Assembly (NCBI GenBank): GCA_015256945.1
Contig: JABZLB010000001.1
Location: 101,385 to 165,384, forward strand
Length of the DNA: 64,000 nucleotides
DNA from: Prevotellaceae bacterium
GTDB taxonomy: Bacteria > Bacteroidota > Bacteroidia > Bacteroidales > Bacteroidaceae
Direction of reading: 5' to 3'
Below are positions 16,538-26,855 of the stretch, piece by piece (the stretch's first letter is position 1; each line of letters begins with the position of its first letter). The position numbers were made by a program, and so were the translations under genes. A model generated the notes under the pieces. That model was given only the letters and a program-made list of their open reading frames with translations. It searched no databases and had not been told where the DNA came from.

Positions 16538-19111
16538 ATGAAGAAACTTTTACTCGTTATTTTAGCCTCTGCCATGGTGGCACCCGTGCCGGCAACGGCC
16601 AGAAAGAAAAAGACCGCAAAGGGCGTTGACACCACGCTGGTGGCGAAATTGAAAACCGATGACTGGACACGCACGCTGAAAGGAGCGCGCCGTATGGACG
16701 GCTTGTTTCCCGTTTATCTGAACCAGAAGGACGGCAAGCTGTATTTTGAGCTGGACGAACAGGCGTTGAAACACCCGTATATTTTGTCGAACCGCATTGC
16801 GCAGACGAGCAATACACACGATTATGTGGCCGGCCAGATGGTTGACCGCCCCCAGCTTGTGCGCTTCAGCCGCGACAGTGTAAAGGTTATGCTGCACCTG
16901 GTTCAGCAGGGAAACGTGGTGGGTAAGGACGATCCCATAGCGGCATCGTTTCGTACCAACTTTGCCGACCCGGTGCTGAAGGGGTTTAAGATTGCCGCGC
17001 AGCGGGGCGGACGTGTGCTGATTGACGTAACCTCTTTCTTTGGAAGCAACGAAAAAAGCCTCAGTCCCATCAAGCCTGATAATCCGCTTTCGGTACTCTT
17101 CGGAGGCTCGAAGGGGCTGAAGGGCAGTTATCAGAGCGACGCATCAGGCATCAGCGAGGTGAAGAATTTCCCGCTGAATATCGAAATAAAAACCCTGCTC
17201 ACGTTTTCGCTGTCGAGCAACGACAAGCCCTATTCGGTGGTAATGCACCGCTCTCTTTACCGTGCGCCCGACACATTGATGCGTCCGCGCCTGCACGATA
17301 AGCGCGTAGGCTATTTCTCGACCGACCAGAAGGTGTATAGTTCGCAGGCCGATCGCGTTGACGAAAGGAGCATTATTCATCGCTGGCGCATCGAACCGCG
17401 CGACAGTGACCGTCAGAAATATTTCGCCGGTGAGCTGGTAGAGCCGAAGAAGCCCATCGTTTTCTATGTCGATTCGGCCTTTCCTGAGAAGTGGCGCAGC
17501 ACGGTAAAGCAGGGCATTCTCGACTGGAATGCCGCGTTCGAAGCTGCCGGTTTCAAGAACGTTGTGCAGGTTCGCGACTATCCTAAGAACGATCCGGCGT
17601 TCGATCCTGACGATATGCGTTACAGCTGTGTGAAATATGCCGTTACCGAAACCGCCAATGCCATGGGACCAAGCTATGTGGATCCGCGCACGGGTGAGAT
17701 ACTGACGGCCGACGTTATCTGGTATCACAACGTCATCAGCCTGCTGCATAACTGGAGGTTTGTGCAAACGGGGGCCGTTGACTACCGCACGCACAAGAAA
17801 ACATTTGACGACGAGGTGATGAAGGAATCGATGCGATATGTCACTTCTCACGAAATAGGGCACACGCTTGGACTGATGCATAACATGGGTGCCAGCTTTG
17901 CATTTCCCGTGGACAGCCTGCGCAGCCCGTCGTTTACACAGAAGTATGGCACCACGCCCAGCATTATGGACTATGCCCGTAACAACTTTATTGCCCAGCC
18001 CGGAGATATGGAACGCGGCGTGAAACTGACGCCGCCCGTATTGGGTGTTGAGGATATTAACGCCATCAAATGGGGTTACCGGCTCATAAAGGGAGCGCAG
18101 ACAATGGACGACGAAAAGCCTGTTCTGGCTCGGTGGATACAGGAAAAGGCCGGTGATGCGATGTACGAGTTCGGACCGCAGCAGGTAATGGGAACGGTAG
18201 ATGTAAGTGCACAGACCGAGGATTTGGGCAACGACCACGTGAAAGCCGGCAATTATGCCATCGCAAACCTGAAGATTATCATGCGCAACCTGGAGAAATG
18301 GACGGCCGAACGTGGTGCCGACTATTCGTATATGCAGGATATGTACAAGAGCCTCGTGTCGCAGTATGCCCGCCATCTGGGCCATGTGCTGCCGTATATT
18401 GGCGGTGTAAGATACCACGAAGTGCGCCAGGGCGACACTTTCCCGGCCGTAGAATATGTGGATAAAGCCGGTATGCGCCGTGCCATGACATGGTTGGTGG
18501 CACAGGCCCGCAGCTATAAATCGTGGCTTTGCCCGCAGAAACTGCTCATGAAATTTGACCGCGCCGACGAAATTCGCACCAATTTTGAGAACACAGTAGT
18601 GAGCGGTTTGTTCGCTTCGACGCGCCTTCAGCGCATTGACGACGGCCATAAGCTCAATGCACAGCGCAATTACAGTGTGACAAATTATGTTGACGATGCC
18701 TTCAACGAGGTGTTTAAGCCCACGATACAAGGTCGTTCACTGACCGACGCCGACCTGAAACTGGCCAGCGAAGCCGTAGCCCTTTTTGCGCGTGCCAGCG
18801 GTATTCAGGCCGACGGTACAAAGGCATCGCTCGTGAAACTGGCCGATAACGGTTACACCTATTATAATAATAGCACCGACATGGAGCAGCGCGACCTGCT
18901 GCCCTGCGAGTATACCGACCCCCAAACAAGCTTTGTTCGTATCAACTACGGCCTGCCGTCGTTGCCCGACGAGGTTTACAAACCCCTGATGTTGCGTCAG
19001 CTTCGCCGCGCCCTCAGCCTGTTCACGGCTAAACGTGCCACTGGCAATGCTGCCACAAAAGCTTTCTACGAATACCAGATTTTGACGATTAACAAGTTGC
19101 TCAAAAAGTAA
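16538..19111 (+). CDS. Secreted zinc metalloprotease (DUF5117/DUF5118/DUF4953 type)
   Basis: 857 residues with a signal peptide (MKKLLLVILASAMVAPVPATA). The catalytic motif HEIGHTLGLMH at residues 438-448 is the extended metzincin zinc site HExxHxxGxxH, and SIMDYARNNF downstream could supply the Met-turn. The regions before and after fit the DUF5117, DUF5118 and DUF4953 domains of a large Bacteroidetes family of periplasmic or surface proteases. Length is typical. Substrate unknown. It appears to be transcribed alone, from the -7 box at 16460-16467. A 528-codon antisense frame inside it is a shadow. Confidence 0.9.
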   Translation: MKKLLLVILASAMVAPVPATARKKKTAKGVDTTLVAKLKTDDWTRTLKGARRMDGLFPVYLNQKDGKLYFELDEQALKHPYILSNRIAQTSNTHDYVAGQMVDRPQLVRFSRDSVKVMLHLVQQGNVVGKDDPIAASFRTNFADPVLKGFKIAAQRGGRVLIDVTSFFGSNEKSLSPIKPDNPLSVLFGGSKGLKGSYQSDASGISEVKNFPLNIEIKTLLTFSLSSNDKPYSVVMHRSLYRAPDTLMRPRLHDKRVGYFSTDQKVYSSQADRVDERSIIHRWRIEPRDSDRQKYFAGELVEPKKPIVFYVDSAFPEKWRSTVKQGILDWNAAFEAAGFKNVVQVRDYPKNDPAFDPDDMRYSCVKYAVTETANAMGPSYVDPRTGEILTADVIWYHNVISLLHNWRFVQTGAVDYRTHKKTFDDEVMKESMRYVTSHEIGHTLGLMHNMGASFAFPVDSLRSPSFTQKYGTTPSIMDYARNNFIAQPGDMERGVKLTPPVLGVEDINAIKWGYRLIKGAQTMDDEKPVLARWIQEKAGDAMYEFGPQQVMGTVDVSAQTEDLGNDHVKAGNYAIANLKIIMRNLEKWTAERGADYSYMQDMYKSLVSQYARHLGHVLPYIGGVRYHEVRQGDTFPAVEYVDKAGMRRAMTWLVAQARSYKSWLCPQKLLMKFDRADEIRTNFENTVVSGLFASTRLQRIDDGHKLNAQRNYSVTNYVDDAFNEVFKPTIQGRSLTDADLKLASEAVALFARASGIQADGTKASLVKLADNGYTYYNNSTDMEQRDLLPCEYTDPQTSFVRINYGLPSLPDEVYKPLMLRQLRRALSLFTAKRATGNAATKAFYEYQILTINKLLKK

Positions 19112-19638
19112 AGGGGAAGCGTTTAAAATTAAAAAAGTAAAAAATTAAAAAAGTAAAAAGCTGTGCAGAGGGGTAAAAAAGTAAAAAATTAAAAAAGTAA
19201 AAGGCTGTGCAGAGGGGTAAAAAAGTAAGAAATAAAAAAAGTAAAAGGCTGTTCCTGAAATATAAAAAATGAAAGGAATAGGGAATTAAAGTAGCTTGCG
19301 CAAAGGCAAAAGCAATTGGAAATAAAGTAATAACTAAAATAGAAAATGTAAAAGTGTAAAAAGATAAACAGAGAGAAGGGGTTGCGAGTTTTCTTGAAAC
19401 GACGGTAGCCTGGCGAATTTTTAATTTGAGATGATTGCAGTAGTCGAGTAGTTTTGTACCGGTAATTACATCAATCGGTTATGCGATTAAAATTATGTTG
19501 TACAAATAATGCAGACAGAAGATAATCTTTTCCGCCCGGCTTCCAATCTGTCTTAAAGTTCAATATCAGCATAGAACAGCGCGTGCAGCCCTTTTTACTT
19601 TTATACCTTTTTACTTTTTTACTTTTACGTGAGCATTT
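19112..19638. repeat. Intergenic element with A-rich 44-bp repeats and an inverted end
   Basis: The left part has three units of 44 bp anchored on GGCTGTGC/AGCTGTGC at 19160, 19204 and 19248, separated by AAAAAAGTAAAAAATTAAAA-type runs. The right end (about 19577-19627) carries the inverted counterpart: GCGTGCAGCCC followed by TTTTTACTTTT repeats. The two ends could pair, giving a 500-bp element bracketed by simple-sequence inverted repeats. It contains the promoter of the following SusC gene at 19425-19456. Confidence 0.5.
19425..19456 (+). promoter_or_regulatory. Promoter of SusCD operon 1
   Basis: TTTG (19425-19428), 20-bp spacer, TAGTTTTG (19449-19456): a full consensus match. The leader to the SusC start is about 175 nt, long enough for post-transcriptional control. 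Confidence 0.65.
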
Positions 19639-22600
19639 ATGCGGACAAGAATCATTTCACTGTGTCTGGCCCTTGGCATCGCGGCCACATCATGGGCACA
19701 AAAGCAAACCGTAACAGGTAGCGTAGTAGATGCCGACGGCGAGCCCGTAATAGGAGCCGTAGTAAAAACCCAGGACGGGAAGGTAGCAGGCGTAACCGAT
19801 GTCAACGGCACCTTTACGCTTTCGGTTCCCCAGGGTAAAACCACCCTCGTTATATCGAGCGTGGGCCTGAAAACACAAATGGTGAGCGTAACGGCAGGCA
19901 AGCCTCTGAGTGTGAAAATGGCGAACGACGAGAAGACGCTCGACGAACTGGTGGTGGTTGGATATGGTATTCAGAAGAAGTCGGCCCTGACAGGGTCGAT
20001 AGAAACCATCAAAGCCGAAGACCTTACCATGCAGCCAGTGATGAACCTTGACCAGGCATTGACCGGGCAGGTAGCCGGTTTGCAGGTGATGCAAGCCAGT
20101 GGCGACCCCAGCACGGCGCGCGAAGCCAACATCCGTGTGCGCGGTATCAACGATGCTCCGCTGCTGGTTATCGACGGCGTTCCACGCTTCGGCACTACCA
20201 CGTCCGACGGTGAGATGCGCCTCTCCGACCTGAATCCTGACGACATCGAGAGTGTAACCATTCTCAAAGACGCTGCCGCAGCTGCCGTTTATGGCGCAAG
20301 AGCCGCAAACGGTGTGGTGCTGGTGCAGACCAAACGCGCCGGTGGCGACCAGAAAGTACATGTGAACTACCGCGGACAATACAACGTGGAGCAGTCGACA
20401 CGCAATCCGGAATTCCTCGGCGCTTACGATTTTGCCTTACTGCGAAACCGCGCTGTCGACAATACCCCTGGCACGACAATCGCGAAATATACCGATGCAC
20501 AGCTCGAGGAAATCAAGAACCATACCGCACCCAATGTGTATGGCGACGAAGACTATATGGCTTATCTCGACAAGACAGGCTACTCTACAACCCACAGCGT
20601 TTCGGTGACAGGCGGCAACCAGTTCGTGCGTTACTATCTGTCAACAGGCCTTGCTGATGCCAAGGGTATTTACACAGGCATAGGCCGTAACCGTTTAACG
20701 TACAGTGCAAAACTGGATGCAACACTGGCAAAGGGCCTTGTATTGTCGTTCTCGGAGGAAGGAACGCGCACGCGTTCAAAGAACAGCAGCTACTCAACGC
20801 TTACGGCAGCCTATTCGTATTCGCCCCTTCAGGTATACCGGTTCAGCAACGGCGACCTGGCAAGTATTAACGGAGGCAACCCCCTTATCAACATCTACGG
20901 TCTGGGAGGATATATCAAAAGCACCAGCAAGATGAACACCATGACGGTGAACCTGCGATGGGATGTGCCATGGGTAAAAGGCCTCTCGGCTTATATTCGC
21001 GGCACCTTCGACGACAATCACCGCATTGAAAGCACCTTCAGCCGCCCCGTAACGCTGTATACCTACGACGCAACGGCCAACAGCTACGCCACCGACCCCA
21101 ACACAGTATATCCTACTGCCAAGGTATCGCTGCGCCAGGCCGATACCTTCTTCGACAGTCAGCTCTACGAAATGGGAGCTAATTTCCTGCGCACATTTGC
21201 ACAGAAACACGACGTTGAGGGCACACTCGTGGCCAATTACCAGCGTACACACAACCAGTATATGAACGGAACCAACCAGGATAAGGGCATCTATCCCGAA
21301 ACCATGGGTACGGCACAGAAGGCCCTTCTCAGCGGCAACGAAATATACAACCAGCGTGCTTCGCTCATCGGAAGGGCGAAATACGGCTACGGTAACAAGT
21401 ATTTTGCCGAGTTCAGCTTTCGCGTAGACGGGTCGAATAACTTCATACCGAGCCGGCGATGGGGATTCTTTCCTTCGTTCTCGGCAGCGTGGGCCATGTC
21501 AAACGAAGACTGGTTCCGCCAGTGGAAACAGGGTATTCTCAGCAATGTTAAGCTGCGCGCCTCTACGGGATGGCTCGGCAACGACGGCCTCGTCAACTCG
21601 TTTTCTTACCTGAAAACGTTCCAGGAGTCGACAAACATGGGTTACAGTCACGGTGGAAACTTCCGTCCGGGCCTTATCCTTACTACGGGCGGATACCCCA
21701 ATCCGGCCCTGACGTGGGGACGAACACACGACTGGAACTTCGGACTCGACCTTGGATTCTGGGGCGGTCGCATCAGCGTCACGGGCGAATACTACGTGCG
21801 TTACGAAACCGATAAAATTACGTCAGCTCCCGATTACATCTATCCGCCGTCGACAGGAGTGGAGGGAAACGTGCCGAGTATTAACTTTGCGAAGCTCAAA
21901 GCCTGGGGATGGGACCTCACAATCAACCACCGTAATACCGTAGGAAAGCTGAAATACAACGTGGGTATCACGCTTTCGAAAACACAAGACAAGTATTTAG
22001 ACTATGGCGACGAATCGGCACAGCTGCCCAATTTAAGAAGAAAGGGCCGCAGTTCGCTCGTATGGACCATGTACGAGGCAGCGGGATTGTTCCAGACGCA
22101 GGACGAAATCGACAACTGTGGAGTAGACCAGGACGGAGCGGGTAACGCTACATTAGCCCCCGGCGACATCAGATACGTTGACCAGAATGGCGACCATCGC
22201 ATCACGTCTGAAGACCAGGTGTATGTAAAAAATTCCTCTTATCCCGATATGGACCTGGCTTTTCGTCTGGGCGCATCGTACAAAGGGTTCTTTGTAAACG
22301 CCCTCTTCCAGGGCGAAATGGGATATAAGCAGAATATCATCGAATCGTACACGCTCGACAACGGCACGCTGCAGAAATTCCAGAAATACCATTTAACCGA
22401 AACGTGGACGCCTGATAACACCGGCGCTCGTTACCCGCGCATCAAGTTTGTAACCAGTAACGACAACAACCGTCGCGCGTCGACGTTCTGGATTCAGAAC
22501 TGTAACTTCCTGCGTTTAAAGATGCTGAGCATAGGCTATCAGCTGCCACGCAACATGGTTAAGCACATAGGAGCCACGTCGGCAAGCCTTGCTTTCCAGG

Positions 22601-22707
22601 CCAGCAACCTGTTTACCATTACCAATCTCGAGGGAATGGACCCCGAATCGCTGCGCGGATACCCCATACAACGGTCGTTTGGCGTAACGCTTAACTTAGG
22701 TTTCTGA
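19639..22707 (+). CDS. SusC/RagA-family TonB-dependent transporter, operon 1
   Basis: 1022 residues: signal peptide ending in SWAQ, then a carboxypeptidase-D-like beta-sandwich (TGSVVDADGEPVIGAVVKT), the RagA signature LDELVVVGYGIQKKS at about residues 101-115, a plug with RGINDAPLLVIDGVPR and ILKDAAAAAVYGARAANG, and the C-terminal beta-barrel ending in a terminal phenylalanine (GVTLNLGF). It imports a ligand across the outer membrane with its SusD partner, 26 bp downstream, using TonB energy. No STN domain is present, so no FecR-type signalling is expected from the protein itself. Substrate unknown. Confidence 0.96.
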   Translation: MRTRIISLCLALGIAATSWAQKQTVTGSVVDADGEPVIGAVVKTQDGKVAGVTDVNGTFTLSVPQGKTTLVISSVGLKTQMVSVTAGKPLSVKMANDEKTLDELVVVGYGIQKKSALTGSIETIKAEDLTMQPVMNLDQALTGQVAGLQVMQASGDPSTAREANIRVRGINDAPLLVIDGVPRFGTTTSDGEMRLSDLNPDDIESVTILKDAAAAAVYGARAANGVVLVQTKRAGGDQKVHVNYRGQYNVEQSTRNPEFLGAYDFALLRNRAVDNTPGTTIAKYTDAQLEEIKNHTAPNVYGDEDYMAYLDKTGYSTTHSVSVTGGNQFVRYYLSTGLADAKGIYTGIGRNRLTYSAKLDATLAKGLVLSFSEEGTRTRSKNSSYSTLTAAYSYSPLQVYRFSNGDLASINGGNPLINIYGLGGYIKSTSKMNTMTVNLRWDVPWVKGLSAYIRGTFDDNHRIESTFSRPVTLYTYDATANSYATDPNTVYPTAKVSLRQADTFFDSQLYEMGANFLRTFAQKHDVEGTLVANYQRTHNQYMNGTNQDKGIYPETMGTAQKALLSGNEIYNQRASLIGRAKYGYGNKYFAEFSFRVDGSNNFIPSRRWGFFPSFSAAWAMSNEDWFRQWKQGILSNVKLRASTGWLGNDGLVNSFSYLKTFQESTNMGYSHGGNFRPGLILTTGGYPNPALTWGRTHDWNFGLDLGFWGGRISVTGEYYVRYETDKITSAPDYIYPPSTGVEGNVPSINFAKLKAWGWDLTINHRNTVGKLKYNVGITLSKTQDKYLDYGDESAQLPNLRRKGRSSLVWTMYEAAGLFQTQDEIDNCGVDQDGAGNATLAPGDIRYVDQNGDHRITSEDQVYVKNSSYPDMDLAFRLGASYKGFFVNALFQGEMGYKQNIIESYTLDNGTLQKFQKYHLTETWTPDNTGARYPRIKFVTSNDNNRRASTFWIQNCNFLRLKMLSIGYQLPRNMVKHIGATSASLAFQASNLFTITNLEGMDPESLRGYPIQRSFGVTLNLGF

Positions 22708-22733
22708 TTCGACAAAAACAAGAATTTCGCAAT

Positions 22734-24479
22734 ATGAAAAATATAATTTCAAAAGCATTACTGGCTCTGCTGCCCCTCATGATGGCAGCATGCAGCCCAA
22801 ACAGCCTCTTCGACGATACGCCAAACGACAAGATTTCGGACGACAAGACGTGGGAATCGCCCATGCTGCTCGACGAATATGTAAACACATGGTATCGTAA
22901 CATGAACTACGGCTTTAAGACATACGTCCCCAGTACGGCCCTGTTCAAGAGCATTTCGCGCTATTATCTGCCCTGGTTTACCGACCAGCTGAGCAACGGT
23001 AAAAGCGACTGGTACAACGCCGGATACGGTGATATACTGAAGGATAACGAAGAAAGCGTCACACAATGGGCCCGAAACACGTGGACAAGCTGTTATACAC
23101 AAATACAGTATATTAACCTGTTTCTCGAAAACAAGGACAAGGTTCACGATGCTGCACAACGTCAGCGTGTGGAGGGCGAAGCCCACTTTTTCCGTGCCTA
23201 CTATTATTATATGTTGTGGCGACGCTTCGGAGGCGTGCTCTTAATTGACCATACCTACGACCCTCTCACCCATGCCGAAAAGTTTCCGCGTGCTTCCTAT
23301 GAGCAGATGGTGTCGTTTATCGTGGCCGAAGCCGGCAAGGCCGACAGCCTTTTATCCGTTACAAACGGTGCCTCCGACGTGGGACGCGTGACGCGCGGTG
23401 CCGCCATCATGCTCAAAGCCAAGACGTATCTGTGGGCCTCAAGCCCGGTTTTCCAGAACAAAAGCAAAAGCTATCTTGGCTTTACCGGCGACCAGTCACA
23501 AACCATGCTGCAAAAGGCGCGCGCTGCCTACGACGAGCTGTTTGCCCTTAACCGCTATCAGCTCGTGCCCGTTACGGCTACCACGCAGGACGGCATACGC
23601 GACGAATACCGCAAAATATTCACTACAAAGAACACCTCCGAATCGATACTGGAGGTGCAGCACTCCGATGACGGCGACTATGCCAATAAGTTTGGCCATA
23701 CGTTAGACCGCGATGCGGCTGCCCCTTCTTTCACAGGGACGACAGCTGCATACACTCCTACACAAAACCATGTGGCCGAATACGGCATGCGTGGCGGTGC
23801 CGTCTACGACCCTCTGCATCCTTACGACAACCGCGATTACCGCTTTTATGCCAACGTTCTCTACAACGGCTGCGAATATCGCGGACATATCATGGACATG
23901 GCTACGACCGACGGCAAGGCCGGTGCCGACATAACGCCCTACGGTTCGTCTACAACAGCAGCCGTAACACGCACGGGATACTATCTCGGCAAGTTTGTCG
24001 ACGCCTCACAATCTATTGACGACAACGACACCTATGCGTCGAAACAGAACTATATCATATGGCGTCTGGCCGAGGCTTACCTCGATTATGCCGAAGTGTG
24101 CTTCCGCTTAGGCGACAACGCTGCCGCCCTCGACATGGTGAACCGCATACGTACACGCGTCCACATGGATGCGCTGTCGGCCCTCACCTGGGACGATATT
24201 GTGCGCGAACGCCGCGTGGAAATGGCCTTCGAAGAAACCATATACTGGGACCAGATGCGCTGGGGAACAGCCGAACAAACCTTCAGTGGTGCCACCAATC
24301 CTCTGAAAGGCATCACCGTTACTGTGCGTGCAGGCAATACAACCTATCGTACAGTAAACATCAACAGGTTCCCGGCGCGCGTGCGTAAGTTCGAAACCAA
24401 GGAGTATTATTTCCCTATCCCATGGGCCGAAGTGCGCTATCAGGGCATCGAACAGAACCCAGGCTGGAACGAAGTATAG
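22734..24479 (+). CDS. SusD/RagB-family lipoprotein, operon 1
   Basis: 581 residues with lipobox MAAC and the SusD pattern: the N-terminal region with NLFLENKDKVHDAAQ and EAHFFRAYYYYMLWRRFGGV (tetratricopeptide-like helices), and the C-terminal RERRVEMAFEETIYWDQMRWGTAEQTF plus the final PIPWAEVRYQGIEQNPGWNEV. It forms the surface lid over the SusC channel at 19.6-22.7 kb and binds the ligand. Translationally linked to SusC by a 26-bp gap. Confidence 0.96.
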   Translation: MKNIISKALLALLPLMMAACSPNSLFDDTPNDKISDDKTWESPMLLDEYVNTWYRNMNYGFKTYVPSTALFKSISRYYLPWFTDQLSNGKSDWYNAGYGDILKDNEESVTQWARNTWTSCYTQIQYINLFLENKDKVHDAAQRQRVEGEAHFFRAYYYYMLWRRFGGVLLIDHTYDPLTHAEKFPRASYEQMVSFIVAEAGKADSLLSVTNGASDVGRVTRGAAIMLKAKTYLWASSPVFQNKSKSYLGFTGDQSQTMLQKARAAYDELFALNRYQLVPVTATTQDGIRDEYRKIFTTKNTSESILEVQHSDDGDYANKFGHTLDRDAAAPSFTGTTAAYTPTQNHVAEYGMRGGAVYDPLHPYDNRDYRFYANVLYNGCEYRGHIMDMATTDGKAGADITPYGSSTTAAVTRTGYYLGKFVDASQSIDDNDTYASKQNYIIWRLAEAYLDYAEVCFRLGDNAAALDMVNRIRTRVHMDALSALTWDDIVRERRVEMAFEETIYWDQMRWGTAEQTFSGATNPLKGITVTVRAGNTTYRTVNINRFPARVRKFETKEYYFPIPWAEVRYQGIEQNPGWNEV

Positions 24480-24765
24480 CCTTTTTACAACGGCATGGCG
24501 GCAGTACAGCTGCTGCATGCCGCTGACGGGAACGGGCGATGAGGCCGCTTTAGTAAGGCCGTGCCGCTGCTGCCGGTACATGCCGCCGACGTTTTCGCAG
24601 GCCCTCAGGGCCGTTGGCATGGCCCGGAACAGGCGCGCAGTAGAGCCGGTTACCCCCCGAAAAAAAAATATAGTACAGCATAAAACAATATAAATCATTA
24701 CAACAACGCTGCCCCTCCGCAATTTTCCCCATGAGGGAGAGGGGCCGTTTATAAACACTTTCAAC

Positions 24766-25644
24766 ATGAAAAAACTGTTTACTTTAGCAGCACTTGCCTT
24801 CGCTTTTCTGTCGGCAGGCGCACAAACTACAAAAAACTTGTTTCCCGCTACCGTAACCGACGCCAACGGATGGTTATGGTTTAACTCGCAGAGCGTGATT
24901 GATACCTATGTAGGCGACATCGATACGTCCGACCCGGTAGCCTTCAGAATTGATGTCAACGGCAAGCCCATCCAGAAGGTTTTCGCCGATCAGCAGCCCG
25001 ATTATCCCGAGGCAACCGCCGACCCTACGATTGTAGGTGCAGGAACCGACGGCGAAACGGGTACGGCCGGAGCACATACCGGAGCCATTATTCTGCCCCC
25101 GGCCAAGGGTTTTGGTGCCATCAACGGCGGTGGAATAGCCTTCAAACTGCCTGCCCTGGCTACGTTAAGCATATGCCTGTCGAGCAATTCCAAGATAATT
25201 GGCCGCCTTACGGCAACTACAAACCCGCAGAACGACATCTTCAAATTTGTGAACGACGGCAACATCTATCCCCTCAACAGCGACAAAGGCTTTAAGGTTA
25301 TTCAGGTGTATTCGCTGTTTAAGAAGCTGGCCGGCGCTGGTGTGAAGGAATGGACTGGGCTGGAAAACCTGCACAATGGCACTGATCCTACCACCATTAA
25401 GAGCGATGCCCCCATCTATGTATTCTTTCAAAACGGCAACCGCGACACGGTATATGTTCACGGTGTAAAGATAACCGTACCCGATACTGCCACCGGTATC
25501 AGCACCGTTGCTGCCTCCGTGGATGGCAAAACTACCGTCTACACCGTCGACGGACGCTTTGCAGGCACTGCACTTACAGGCTTGCGCCAGGGCGTTTACA
25601 TGGTGCGCGAAAACGGAAAAACCCGTAAGGTGGTTATCCGGTAA
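24766..25644 (+). CDS. Secreted protein with type IX-like C-terminal sorting segment
   Basis: 292 residues with a signal peptide (MKKLFTLAALAFAFLSAGAQ). The middle has no recognisable family; it looks like an all-beta binding protein (repeated FRIDVNGKP, GGGIAFKLP strands). The last 65 residues (GISTVAASVDGKTTVYTVDG ... LRQGVYMVRENGKTRKVVIR) match the pattern of the short C-terminal domains that Prevotella-like bacteria use for export or anchoring by the type IX system. It follows SusD after 286 bp that contain a GC-rich hairpin (24491-24522). It may bind the operon's ligand at the cell surface; no enzyme is encoded, so processing would be elsewhere. Confidence 0.65.
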   Translation: MKKLFTLAALAFAFLSAGAQTTKNLFPATVTDANGWLWFNSQSVIDTYVGDIDTSDPVAFRIDVNGKPIQKVFADQQPDYPEATADPTIVGAGTDGETGTAGAHTGAIILPPAKGFGAINGGGIAFKLPALATLSICLSSNSKIIGRLTATTNPQNDIFKFVNDGNIYPLNSDKGFKVIQVYSLFKKLAGAGVKEWTGLENLHNGTDPTTIKSDAPIYVFFQNGNRDTVYVHGVKITVPDTATGISTVAASVDGKTTVYTVDGRFAGTALTGLRQGVYMVRENGKTRKVVIR

Positions 25645-25875
25645 TCGGGAAGTTTGGTTTTCGTGCCCCCTAAGTTAGGGGGCTGGGGGTCTGAACCACT
25701 AAACTTAATATACAAACAGACAAATCTTTCTTTTCAGACATAAAGACAAAAAGAACATATTTTACCTTTGATTTTAGAGGTGTGTAGCACCTTTTCTAAT
25801 TAGAGGTTAGGGGGCTGGGGGTCTGAACCTCCTCATCTTCTTCTACAATTCATTTAAAAAAAGAATCTTTTTAAC

Positions 25876-25929
25876 AGCCCGCGTGCACAGAGAGCAATTC
25901 TCTCCTCCCTGTGTACGCGGGCTTTTTTT
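25876..25929 (+). terminator. Intrinsic terminator of SusCD operon 1
   Basis: A 15-bp stem with one mismatch (AGCCCGCGTGCACAG at 25876-25890, CTGTGTACGCGGGCT at 25909-25923) followed by seven T. It is 230 bp after the last stop codon, beyond two solo MITE ends, so either the transcript has a long 3' end or a small RNA ends here. Confidence 0.8.
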
Positions 25930-26143
25930 GGCTCATAGCCGGCCAGCCCTTTTCGTCTTTCTCTCGCCTTAAACACACTTTTTACAGGTCACTCCCCCCG
26001 GAATTCTGTCTTCCTGAACCCCAATCCCCTCAACCGGGCCATAGAGGCGCGCAACAAGAGTTGCGTATTGTACGTACGAAATAAGCCTTCTGCCCAGCTG
26101 TTTCTTGTTTAGTAGACTTACGTTTTAGCTTATAGGTTGCCGT

Positions 26144-26230
26144 TCGATGGTCGTCATTAGCGCTGCTGACGGCCGTCACCCCCGTCGTTCTACGGTCGTC
26201 AGCAGCGCTGCTGGCGGCCGCCACACAGCG
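26144..26230. repeat. GC-rich palindromic intergenic repeat, copy 2
   Basis: Four GGTCGTC/GGCCGTC cores begin at 26149, 26171, 26194 and 26216, giving the same 22/23/22 spacing as copies 1 and 3. The central palindrome around AGCAGCGCTGCT is at 26201-26212. The left flank is not homologous to the other copies beyond the cores. Confidence 0.75.
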
Positions 26231-26325
26231 AGGTTTACAGGGTTAACGGGTGCGTTGTGTAGGGTAGAGGCATGGACATTACGGTTGTTTTCTTAGTGTT
26301 TAAGCCCCATAATTCGTGTGCACAA

Positions 26326-26517
26326 GCCCCCTAAGTTAGGGGGCTGGGGGTCTGAACGATGGCACATACTGTGGTAGTAAAGCGTGAACGCCATTGCTCT
26401 CCTTCGCACGACAAAAGGCTGAAGAGGGTAATATACAATACTGAAAAGGAAAGAACGTTGTCGGTGTTGTATATGGAATTAGGTTGTTCAGACCCCCATC
26501 CCCCTAACTCAGGGGGC
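26326..26517. mobile_element. MITE-like element, copy A (192 bp)
   Basis: Bounded by inverted repeats of about 32 bp that begin GCCCCCTAAGTTAGGGGGCT at the left and end with the complement (ACTCAGGGGGC) at the right. The interior (from CACATACTGTGGT through GACAAAAGGCTGAAGAGGG to GAACGTTGTCGGTGTT) is shared with copies B and C. No transposase is encoded. The right end is followed 22 bp later by another AGGGGGC block (26534). Confidence 0.75.
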
Positions 26518-26601
26518 TTGTCCTCACGAACAAGGGGGCGCGAACACATCCTCATTTTCTATACATTTTCTTGTATCAGAATGAAAAAATATGCAGAAAT
26601 A

Positions 26602-26632
26602 TTTCGTAATTACGAATTTTCCCTTAACTTTG
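26602..26632 (+). promoter_or_regulatory. Promoter of the WG-repeat lipoprotein gene
   Basis: TTTC (26602-26605), 19-bp spacer, TAACTTTG (26625-26632). It matches the Bacteroidetes consensus except for one base of the -33 box and gives a leader of about 215 nt to the ATG at 26856. Confidence 0.5.
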
Positions 26633-26855
26633 CCTATTGCAATATCTGTCGATTAAACCTAAAATAATTTGTAAGCAGCAGCAATTACAGCTGCATCGGC
26701 AAGGCATTAGTTTACACGTTTCGCATGTTGTTACCAGCCATTTACAGCGGGCAAGGCTACAAAAGGCTCTATGCTCATGGAAGCAATGGCATGTGACGAT
26801 TATACGAACGCATGGGACAGGCTGGAATATAAAATTAATTTATCAAACCATTTAT

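Larger units (their letters stand above)
25645..26855. other. Repeat-rich intergenic region (1.2 kb)
   Basis: No gene is credible here. It holds two solo copies of the MITE end (25665-25696 and about 25801-25829, whose G-runs are 132 bp apart), the operon terminator at 25876-25929, GC palindrome copy 2, the complete MITE copy A and the promoter of the WG-repeat gene. Confidence 0.6.

Noticed and set aside
17144..18730. 528-codon open frame on the minus strand
   Set aside because: It lies wholly inside the metalloprotease gene, whose plus-strand product has an intact signal peptide and HEIGHTLGLMH site. The antisense translation is rich in H, I, R and C with no domain.
26331..26667. Short frames over the MITE copies, reading PPKLGGWGSEQ or similar
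   Set aside because: They are translations of the inverted ends in either orientation, recur at every copy and have no starts with ribosome-binding sites.
26637..26855. N-terminal extension of the WG-repeat protein
   Set aside because: The extension has no signal and follows the promoter directly; the ATG at 26856 begins a proper lipoprotein signal.
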